Shown: positions 44,049-50,831 of the stretch, piece by piece
Layout: each line of letters opens with the position of its first letter
Numbering within the stretch: the first letter of the stretch is position 1
NCBI RefSeq assembly: GCF_022012475.1
Contig: NZ_JAKLWS010000008.1
Location: forward strand, 1-64,000
Direction of reading: 5' to 3'
DNA from: Rhodohalobacter sulfatireducens
GTDB lineage: Bacteria > Bacteroidota > Rhodothermia > Balneolales > Balneolaceae
Length of the DNA: 64,000 nt
The notes under the pieces: model-generated
The model's database searches: none
Told to the model about the DNA's origin: nothing
What the model saw: the letters and a program-made list of their open reading frames with translations, nothing else
Made by a program: the position numbers and the translations under genes

Positions 44049-44064
44049 AAGACAAAAGAGTCTC
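44049..44064 (+). promoter_or_regulatory. Candidate Rrf2 operator, second regulator gene
   Basis: AAGACA-AAAG-AGTCTC is the third 6-4-6 site of the series, 20 bases before the start codon of the second Rrf2 gene. Confidence 0.55.
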
Positions 44065-44084
44065 AATAACCTAAAATAGAGAAT

Positions 44085-44564
44085 ATGCTATTATCAAAAT
44101 CGTGTGTATACGGCTTGCGGGCTTCACTATTCCTCGCAACCAGAGACAACGGAGAGTATGTACCCATTCGAAAAATGAGTGACAAACTTGAAATTTCCTT
44201 CCACTTTTTAACAAAAATTCTACAACAGCTTACGGCTGAAGGAATTATGGAATCTTTTAAGGGGCCTAATGGCGGAATTCGTTTGAATCGCAATGGAGCA
44301 GAAGTTCCACTTATGGATATTGTCCTGGCGATTGACGGATCACAACTGCTTACAGAGTGTGCGCTGGGATTACCCGGTTGCGGAACGAAAAACCCATGCC
44401 CTCTTCATGATAAATGGGCAGAAACACGCGACGGAATCCGGGAAATGCTAGAAGAAACTACTTTGACAGAACTTGCTGAAAAGGGTATGGAGGAAAACCT
44501 TCGCCTGACAACAGACGGTGGTTTCGATATTCTTTTTAATGACCATGAGGATGAACCAAAGTGA
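44085..44564 (+). CDS. Rrf2-family transcriptional regulator (NsrR/IscR-like), second copy
   Basis: 159 residues, strongly similar to the copy at 34743 (shared SCVYGLRAS, KLEISFHFLTK, KGPNGGIRL, ECALGLP). All three cluster cysteines are present: C92, C99 and C105. It overlaps hemN by 14 bases, so the regulator and the oxygen-independent haem step are made together. Probably NO- or redox-sensing. The two copies may bind the same operator. Confidence 0.92.
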   Translation: MLLSKSCVYGLRASLFLATRDNGEYVPIRKMSDKLEISFHFLTKILQQLTAEGIMESFKGPNGGIRLNRNGAEVPLMDIVLAIDGSQLLTECALGLPGCGTKNPCPLHDKWAETRDGIREMLEETTLTELAEKGMEENLRLTTDGGFDILFNDHEDEPK

Positions 44565-45939
44565 TTTAGAGAGTTCAAGTCTCCCTGCACTGATCGAAAA
44601 ATATAATGTAGCAGGCCCGAGGTACACCTCGTACCCTACTGCCGTTCAATTTGAACCAAACTTCGATCCAAAATACCTGCAGGATGAACTCAAAAACCGG
44701 CAAAATTATCCGCGAGACTACTCGCTCTATATCCACATTCCATTCTGTTTTTCGTTATGCTGGTATTGTGGATGTACAAAAATAATTACCAAAGTTCAGG
44801 ATCGGGGTACGCTGTATCTTGATTTTCTCGAGAAGGAGATGCAGCTCGTTTCAGAGCAGATGCACGAGGATTCAAGTCTCAAACAGATTCATTTTGGCGG
44901 CGGCACTCCCACCTTCCTCGATCCCGGACAACTTCGCCGACTTGGAGAAATGATTCAGACGTACTTCAAAGTACATCCAAATCCTGAATATAGCGTTGAG
45001 ATCGATCCAAGGAGGGTTTCGGAGGAGCATATCGCAGCTCTTGCTGAAATTGGCTGCAACCGTGCTTCACTTGGTGTTCAGGACACAAACCCTGAGGTAC
45101 AAAAAGCAATCCACCGTATTCAGCCATTCGAACAGTCACAGAAAGTAACCGAATTTCTTAGGAATCACGGTATTCATCATGTCAATATTGATTTGATATA
45201 TGGGCTGCCAAAGCAAAAACCGGCTTCATTTCAGAAAACTCTTGATGATACTTTAAGCCTGAACCCGAATCGTTATGCCATTTACAGCTACGCACATATT
45301 CCCTCGATGATGCCCGCTCAAAAGTTGCTGAAGGAGGAAGATTTTCCATCGACTCAAGAGAAGCTTTCTATGCTTTTAACGGCTATCGAATACCTGCAAG
45401 AAAATGGGTATGAATATATCGGGATGGATCACTTTGCCAAAGAGACTGATGAGCTCAGCAAGGCGCTCCATGAAGGTACGCTGCACAGAAATTTCCAGGG
45501 ATACAGCACGCATGCCGAGCTGGACATGATTGCGCTTGGAATGTCCGGCATCTCCCAGAGCAGCAGGCTTTTTTATCAAAACACCAAGGATCTCGATGAG
45601 TATTACCGCCTTCTCGAAGAAGGACAACTTCCGGTCAAAAAAGGGTATTCATTGACGGATGAAGATAAACTCCGGAAAAAGATCATCATGCAGATCATGT
45701 GCAAAGGAGCAATCAACTATTCACAGTTCCTTGAAGAAACGGGAGTCGATATACCGAAAAAATATCCAGCAGAGCTTGATCTGTTACCAGAATTTGAAAG
45801 AGACGGACTTCTCATTCAAACTCCAAACGGATTCCACATCACCGAAACCGGCCGACTCTTTTTGAGAAATATCGCGATGGTATTTGATGAGTATTTGAAA
45901 CAATCCCGACTTAAAGCTGCATATTCGAAGACAGTTTGA
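44551..45939 (+). CDS. hemN: Oxygen-independent coproporphyrinogen III dehydrogenase
   Basis: A radical SAM enzyme that makes protoporphyrinogen IX under low oxygen. The cluster motif YIHIPFCFSLCWYCGCTK shows CxxxCxxCxC. HFGGGTPTFLDP and SVEIDPRRVS are typical, and the HemN C-terminal domain is present (GYSTHAELDMIALGMSGISQ). The start at 44551 (MNQSDLES) overlaps the Rrf2 stop; the frame opens further upstream, but that part is not family-like. About 462 residues. Confidence 0.95.
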   Translation: MNQSDLESSSLPALIEKYNVAGPRYTSYPTAVQFEPNFDPKYLQDELKNRQNYPRDYSLYIHIPFCFSLCWYCGCTKIITKVQDRGTLYLDFLEKEMQLVSEQMHEDSSLKQIHFGGGTPTFLDPGQLRRLGEMIQTYFKVHPNPEYSVEIDPRRVSEEHIAALAEIGCNRASLGVQDTNPEVQKAIHRIQPFEQSQKVTEFLRNHGIHHVNIDLIYGLPKQKPASFQKTLDDTLSLNPNRYAIYSYAHIPSMMPAQKLLKEEDFPSTQEKLSMLLTAIEYLQENGYEYIGMDHFAKETDELSKALHEGTLHRNFQGYSTHAELDMIALGMSGISQSSRLFYQNTKDLDEYYRLLEEGQLPVKKGYSLTDEDKLRKKIIMQIMCKGAINYSQFLEETGVDIPKKYPAELDLLPEFERDGLLIQTPNGFHITETGRLFLRNIAMVFDEYLKQSRLKAAYSKTV

Positions 45940-45966
45940 TTGAACACAGACGTTTCAACCCCAACA

Positions 45967-46129
45967 TTTTACTGTCTTACCAGTAAAATTTACTTTTTTT
46001 ACTACTCTTCCTCATCTATCCATTGTTTTATTGATAATATTACTGCTTTAACAGTAATTAATATTATTACAGAATGAATTTCTAAAATTTATTTATTATA
46101 ATAATTAAAAATTATGCTTAAACAGTAAT
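45967..46129 (+). promoter_or_regulatory. Three candidate HipB operators (TTACTG-N6-CAGTAA)
   Basis: TTTTACTG-N6-CAGTAAAA (45967-45988) and ATTACTG-N6-CAGTAAT (46039-46058) are perfect palindromes. A third, degenerate copy (ATTATG-N6-CAGTAAT, 46111-46129) ends just before the hipB start. Repeated upstream palindromes are how Hip-type operons self-repress. Confidence 0.7.
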
Positions 46130-46133
46130 ATAT

Positions 46134-46373
46134 ATGCTTATGGAACGATTCGGAGATCTCATCTGCTGCCATCGCAAAAAGAGTAGGCTAACGCAAAAAC
46201 AATTAGCTGATTTAGCGGGTGTGGGGAAAACCGTAGTCTTTGATATCGAACATGGTAAGGAAACCATTCAGTTCGACTCACTGAAAAAGGTATGCAATGC
46301 TCTGAATATCACAATAATGTTAGAAAGTCCCATTATGAAGAACTGTGAGGAAGAGGTTTATGAAAAAGGCTGA
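46134..46373 (+). CDS. hipB: HipB-like XRE-family antitoxin/repressor
   Basis: 79 residues, essentially one helix-turn-helix domain: GDLICCHRKKSRLTQKQLAD, then LAGVGKTVVFDIEHGKETIQ, with SLKKVCNALNI after it. It should dimerise and bind the three palindromes upstream, repressing the operon with HipS/HipT. It is the first gene of a three-gene operon and overlaps hipS by 14 bases. Confidence 0.88.
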   Translation: MLMERFGDLICCHRKKSRLTQKQLADLAGVGKTVVFDIEHGKETIQFDSLKKVCNALNITIMLESPIMKNCEEEVYEKG

Positions 46374-46674
46374 AGTTTTTATGCATGGCGAAAAAGCCGG
46401 TATCCTCATCGAGCAGAAAAAAAATAAACGATATCGGTTTAGCTATAGCAGTGATTATGATGGACCGCCTATCTCGGTTACAATGCCGGTGAAAAAAAAG
46501 ATATTCGAGTACAACCACTTTCCTCCCTTTTTCGAGGGCCTGTTACCTGAAGGAGTAAACCTGGAGATGCTGCTACGGACCAATAAGATTGACCGTAATG
46601 ATTCTTTTGCTCAATTGATTGCCGTTGGAGAAGACACCGTTGGTGCGGTGACAATTCGGGAGGTATGCGAATGA
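46360..46674 (+). CDS. hipS: HipS-like protein (HipA N-terminal subdomain as separate gene)
   Basis: About 104 residues corresponding to the N-terminal subdomain 1 of HipA (KAEVFMHGEKAGIL, FPPFFEGLLPEGVNLEMLL, DSFAQLIAVGEDTVGAVTI). In E. coli O127 HipBST, this small protein is the antitoxin that blocks the HipT kinase. The start at 46360 (MKKAEV) is preferred; the frame also allows 46345. It ends overlapping hipT by 4 bases. Confidence 0.85.
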   Translation: MKKAEVFMHGEKAGILIEQKKNKRYRFSYSSDYDGPPISVTMPVKKKIFEYNHFPPFFEGLLPEGVNLEMLLRTNKIDRNDSFAQLIAVGEDTVGAVTIREVCE

Positions 46675-47603
46675 CCCGTTGTCCAATTACATATCAGGAG
46701 GTGACTTCAGGAACCTACAGCAAAACGGGATTGAACAGATTAAATCCAACTTTAAAAGAACTGGGTCCCTTTCCGTTTACACGCCGGGAACAGGTCAGGG
46801 AAGCACAAAAACGGATGACAAAAATGTCGATCGCTGGTGTGCAGCCCAAGCTGAGTGCACAACTCAGTGTAAAGGAGGGTATTTTTAAAGTAGTTGATAA
46901 GTACGGAAGCTACATCTTAAAACCACCGTTGTCGGATTATGAAGAAGTTCCGGAAAATGAAGATGTAACAATGCGTATGGCTGTCGCTTGTGGTATTGAT
47001 GTACCCTTCCATGGACTTATTTATGCCAAAGATGGCTCCATACTCTATTTTATTCGTCGATTTGACCGGGTTGGACGAACCGGCAAGAGGCATGTGGAAG
47101 ATTTTGCTCAGGTTGCTGGCAAAAGCCGCAGTACAAAGTATAATTACTCCATGGAAAAAGTAGTTACACTCATCGAGGATTATTGTACCTTTCCCATGGT
47201 TGAAAAAATGAAGTTATTTCGCAGGGTTCTGTTTTCCTGGCTTTGTGGCAATGAAGATATGCACCTCAAGAATTTTTCTTTGATTCACCAGGATGGTAAG
47301 ATAGAACTGTCTCCGGTCTACGATTTATTGAATACGACCATCGTGCTTGCTGATGCAACAGAGGAGATGGCACTGCCGCTTCAGGGGAAAAAAACAAACT
47401 TTAATGAAGAAATATTTTTCGACTATTTCGGAGGTGAAAGGCTGGGTTTAAATCAAAAAGTATTAACGAATATAAAACAAGATATTCAATCTGCCTTTCC
47501 AAGATGGAATCAATTAATAGAAATCTGTTTTCTAAGTGATGACATGAAAAAAGCTTATAAAAACATATTAAGCAAACGGCGAAAAGATATAGGCTGGCTG
47601 TAG
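46671..47603 (+). CDS. hipT: HipT-like serine/threonine kinase toxin
   Basis: About 310 residues, the HipA kinase core without subdomain 1. The Gly-rich loop MSIAGVQPKLS (Ser about 53), ATP lysine in SYILKPP, catalytic GNEDMHLKNFSL and metal-site SPVYDLLNT are all intact, so it should be active. In characterised HipT the loop is SIS with two autophosphorylated serines; here it is SIA, so only the first is present. E. coli HipT phosphorylates TrpS; the target here is unknown. Confidence 0.88.
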   Translation: MTRCPITYQEVTSGTYSKTGLNRLNPTLKELGPFPFTRREQVREAQKRMTKMSIAGVQPKLSAQLSVKEGIFKVVDKYGSYILKPPLSDYEEVPENEDVTMRMAVACGIDVPFHGLIYAKDGSILYFIRRFDRVGRTGKRHVEDFAQVAGKSRSTKYNYSMEKVVTLIEDYCTFPMVEKMKLFRRVLFSWLCGNEDMHLKNFSLIHQDGKIELSPVYDLLNTTIVLADATEEMALPLQGKKTNFNEEIFFDYFGGERLGLNQKVLTNIKQDIQSAFPRWNQLIEICFLSDDMKKAYKNILSKRRKDIGWL

Positions 47604-47646
47604 GTCACTTATAGCAGTAAACCTTTAAATATATTTGAACAGCGCA

Positions 47647-47724
47647 TTTACCGGTTAATAGACGGAAGGACCTCCGTCTTGAACCTTCGGGAGTGCTTCA
47701 ACTACACATTGGCTAACCGGTAAA
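47647..47724. repeat. Compound hairpin after the hipBST operon
   Basis: Outer arms TTTACCGGTTA (47647-47657) and TAACCGGTAAA (47714-47724) are exact complements. They enclose an inner hairpin, AGACGGA...TCCGTCT (47660-47679), whose apex AAGGACC resembles the second dispersed hairpin family. It lies between convergent genes. Confidence 0.6.
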
Positions 47725-47760
47725 CGCGTTAGATAACATTTTTATAAATCTTCATATCAC

Positions 47761-49788
47761 TTACCGATACTTCTCAAACCATGCCAGTACGTGATCTACT
47801 TTTGTAATCAGTTGACTGGGTCGACTCACAATCGAATGGCTTGCACCCGGGATCTCAACGTACGCCGTTTCAATATCCCTGATTTTCAAAGCGCTGTAGA
47901 GTTGTTTGGCTTCTGAAGGCGGTGTTCGTAGGTCATCCGTTCCAACCATTACCAATGTCGGTGTCTCCACATTCCCGACCAGCGAGATCGGTGAGTAGCT
48001 CCAATACTCCTCAAAATTTTCCCAGGGTTGCCCCGGATACCGATAATTCGCATATCCGTAATAATTATCAGCTGACAGGGTTTTGCTGATCCAGTTCATG
48101 ACCGGTTTTACCACAGCCGCCGCTTCAAACCGATCGTTCTTGCCGACCATCCACGCTGTCATAATTCCTCCGGCACTTCCGCCCGTTACATAGAGGCTGT
48201 CTTCTGTAGTGATTCCTCGCTCAATCAATAGATCTACGCCATCCATCACGTCCTGGTAATCATCTCCCGGATAATCATGATAGAGCAGATTCCCGAACTC
48301 CTCGCCATATCCCGTACTTCCCCTTGGATTGGGATAAAAAATAACATAACCGGCCGAGGCATAAAGCTGAACTTCCGCCGAAAACCTTTCGCCGTAATTA
48401 GAAATCGGTCCGCCGTGATTTTCAACCAATAGAGGATAGGATCGATCCGGATCGTAATTTGGAGGCGTCACAATCCAACCTTGAATATCTATTCCATCCA
48501 CAGACGATTGGTACCAAATCTCTTCTACTTCACCTAAATTTCTGTTGCTGAAAAGCGGCTCGTTCAAGCTTGTGATTTTCTGGGCTTCTTCTCCCATCCC
48601 AACCAATGCCAACTCTGCAGGATGATACGGTGATGCCAACGTAAAAGATATCTGATCATCCTCCGACTTGGAATAGGACCCTCCACCATACGGACGACCA
48701 ATAGTTGTTCCACCAATATTTTCAGCGACAAGTTCAGTATCTCCATCCAGATCGGTAAAACCGATTTTTGTTATACCTTCATCATCATACATAAAATAGA
48801 TTCCGGTACCATCGCTACTCCAGGAGATATCAGAAAGAGACCGATCCAAACCGGTTTCAATCTCCCTTCGGTTTGATCCGTCGCGATCCATCAGCCAAAG
48901 TTTGGTTACCTGGTAAGTTTGAACCATATCCATATACCCAAGATACGCGATTGTCTCTCCATCCGGCGAAACCGTTGGTGAATAATCAGGGCCATTTCGG
49001 TCGGTCAATTCCTTGATTTCACCGCTGCTTATATCCAATGAATAGATCTCAGAGTTTCGATAATTTCGTTCCCAGTCCGGACGCCGATTGGCTGAGAACA
49101 GCAGATGTTTGCCATCCGGAGTCCAGGTTGGCTGACCACCGTTGTGATAATCATCATCCGTAAGTTGCCGAACCGCACCACCATCTGCATTCACCACAAA
49201 CAACTGTCTAAAACCCGGTTCGATATATCCACTTCCATCCTGCTCATAATTCAGGCGAGTTGTAACTCTCGGGGCATCGGCCCATTCAGCACCGTCCGGT
49301 TTGGATGGAGGAGTGACAAGCGTGGGATTTGACTCCGGTACCTTCATTGAAAATGCTATCTGACTGCCATCAGGCGACCATGAGAGTCCGCCGGGCGAAC
49401 GCTCCAATTGAGAAATGCGAGCTGTCTTGCCGGAATCAACCCAGTAGATAAACAGCTCAGATCCATGATCTTCCTCGGAACTGGTGAACGCAATCCGGTC
49501 ACCGCTGGGCGACCATACCGGGCTGGATTCACTTTCTGATCGGTTGGTTAATTTGTGATGTCCCGTTCCATCAGCATTGATCATCCACAAACTTGCCGTT
49601 CGACTGTCTTTCATGATATCCATCCCGCGACGGACATAGATAATTTGGTTGCCATCCGGTGAAATTTGGGGATCCTGAATCCATTGAAGATCAAAGATAT
49701 CCATTCGCGAAAATGGTTGATTTTGAGCGAATAGAAGAGTCGGGATTGAAAACAGTAAAACTAGGACAAACAGACGCTTACGAAGCAT
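47761..49788 (-). CDS. S9-family prolyl oligopeptidase-like serine peptidase
   Basis: 675 residues, exported (leader ending LLFAQN). The N-terminal half is a WD40-like/TolB-type beta-propeller with repeats such as SPVWSPSGDRIAFTS, GLSWSPDGSQIAFS and QPTWTPDGKHLLFS. The C-terminal alpha/beta hydrolase has the nucleophile in TGGSAGGIMTAWM, Asp in VGTDDLRTPP and His in PGASHSIVSRP. It degrades peptides in the periplasm. It is monocistronic. Confidence 0.93.
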   Translation of the reverse strand: MLRKRLFVLVLLFSIPTLLFAQNQPFSRMDIFDLQWIQDPQISPDGNQIIYVRRGMDIMKDSRTASLWMINADGTGHHKLTNRSESESSPVWSPSGDRIAFTSSEEDHGSELFIYWVDSGKTARISQLERSPGGLSWSPDGSQIAFSMKVPESNPTLVTPPSKPDGAEWADAPRVTTRLNYEQDGSGYIEPGFRQLFVVNADGGAVRQLTDDDYHNGGQPTWTPDGKHLLFSANRRPDWERNYRNSEIYSLDISSGEIKELTDRNGPDYSPTVSPDGETIAYLGYMDMVQTYQVTKLWLMDRDGSNRREIETGLDRSLSDISWSSDGTGIYFMYDDEGITKIGFTDLDGDTELVAENIGGTTIGRPYGGGSYSKSEDDQISFTLASPYHPAELALVGMGEEAQKITSLNEPLFSNRNLGEVEEIWYQSSVDGIDIQGWIVTPPNYDPDRSYPLLVENHGGPISNYGERFSAEVQLYASAGYVIFYPNPRGSTGYGEEFGNLLYHDYPGDDYQDVMDGVDLLIERGITTEDSLYVTGGSAGGIMTAWMVGKNDRFEAAAVVKPVMNWISKTLSADNYYGYANYRYPGQPWENFEEYWSYSPISLVGNVETPTLVMVGTDDLRTPPSEAKQLYSALKIRDIETAYVEIPGASHSIVSRPSQLITKVDHVLAWFEKYR

Positions 49789-49885
49789 GATGAAGGAATT
49801 AATTCTGATTTTAAATTTGCAAATAAGTAATGGACTAATCTACTGAATTGCCAATGATTTTAATCTCAACCTTGTATACGATGCC

Positions 49886-49977
49886 ATGAGGAGTGGGGAG
49901 TGCGGTGTGAATAAACCCACTCACCGCATACCTTACTCCACATTCCTATCATTGACAAAATTTACCATAAATTATGG
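49886..49977. repeat. Imperfect hairpin and a short palindrome upstream of the Fur-family gene
   Basis: In the 320-base gap 49789-50110, ATGAGGAGTGGGGAGTGCGG (49886-49905) pairs imperfectly with the stretch to 49952. CCATAA-A-TTATGG (49965-49977) is a perfect 6-1-6 palindrome, possibly an operator. I see no gene here. Confidence 0.4.
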
Positions 49978-50110
49978 CTCATGAACCTCAACGACTCAAA
50001 GAATCCACAACGATCTCCACGTTTACTCTCTATGGTTCTCTGTACCTCCGTGGCAAACCTTAGCGACAGATAATTTTTTTATCTCAAAAGTGTTATATCT
50101 TTACACTCAC

Positions 50111-50542
50111 ATGGAATCAGCTACTAGAAATAACGCTCTCGTTGAGAAGTTGGAAAGCCGCAGCATCAAACCCACGGCGATGCGGTTGCTGGTTTTGGAA
50201 TATCTGGTGCAAAAAGATGAGGCAGTGAACCTGTCCGATGTTGAACAGCATTTCAAAAATTCAGATCGAACAACTCTTTACCGAACTCTGAAAACGTTTG
50301 AGGATAAAGGGCTCGTTCACGAAATTCATGATTTGAGTGGCAGTGCCAAATATGCTCTCTGCGCAGATGATTGTAGTTGTGCCTACCCTGAAGATGTACA
50401 TGTCCATTTCTACTGCAACTCCTGCAAAAAAACGTATTGTTTCCCTGATCGGTCCGTTCCAAGCATCTCCCTCCCTGATGATTACCACCCCGTCTCCGGA
50501 GATTTTGTAATTAACGGTGTTTGTCCGACTTGTAGAAATTAA
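50111..50542 (+). CDS. Fur-family metalloregulator (Zur/PerR/Fur type)
   Basis: About 143 residues from the ATG at 50111 (MESATRNN). The winged helix has KPTAMRLLVLEYLVQ and DRTTLYRTLKTFEDKGLVHE. The dimer domain has cysteines in ALCADDCSCAYPED, FYCNSCKKTYC and CPTC, enough for a structural zinc, plus VHVHF for a regulatory site. Next to a Zn/Cd-type P-ATPase, a zinc or iron sensor is likely. AGTGT...ACACT flanks the region before the start (50087-50107) and could be its own operator. Confidence 0.88.
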   Translation: MESATRNNALVEKLESRSIKPTAMRLLVLEYLVQKDEAVNLSDVEQHFKNSDRTTLYRTLKTFEDKGLVHEIHDLSGSAKYALCADDCSCAYPEDVHVHFYCNSCKKTYCFPDRSVPSISLPDDYHPVSGDFVINGVCPTCRN

Positions 50543-50782
50543 CAGTGGCTTTCACGGATTTTTCATTCATCAGAAAGAATTGGTTGGTAACCAATATTCA
50601 GGTCCCATCTGTTTCCGACCCAATCTGAACGAGTGGTAATGGCTGTTAAGAGAGTCCATCATTTTTCAAAATCTTTAGCCCTTTTTTCACCAAGCGTACC
50701 CTAAAGGGACGCCCTCCCAAATCAAGCACTTTTTTACCCTCCAAATGTCCCGGTAGAGCAAAGATCTGCTTGTATCAATCTT

Positions 50783-50797
50783 TGCAATATTGTTGCA
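50783..50797 (+). promoter_or_regulatory. Candidate Fur-family box upstream of the P-ATPase
   Basis: TGCAATA-T-TGTTGCA is a 7-1-7 inverted repeat (6 of 7 pairs) like Fur/Zur boxes, about 35 bases before the ATPase start. The Fur-family gene just upstream is the obvious candidate regulator. Confidence 0.45.
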
Positions 50798-50831
50798 TCT
50801 CTTTACTTCCTAATTTTCGGTTGATGTATTG

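Noticed and set aside
46345-47603. HipS and HipT as a broken single hipA
   Set aside because: The genes overlap as ATGA, both have clean starts, and the split falls exactly where known HipBST systems are divided, so a natural three-gene system is more likely than a lesion.
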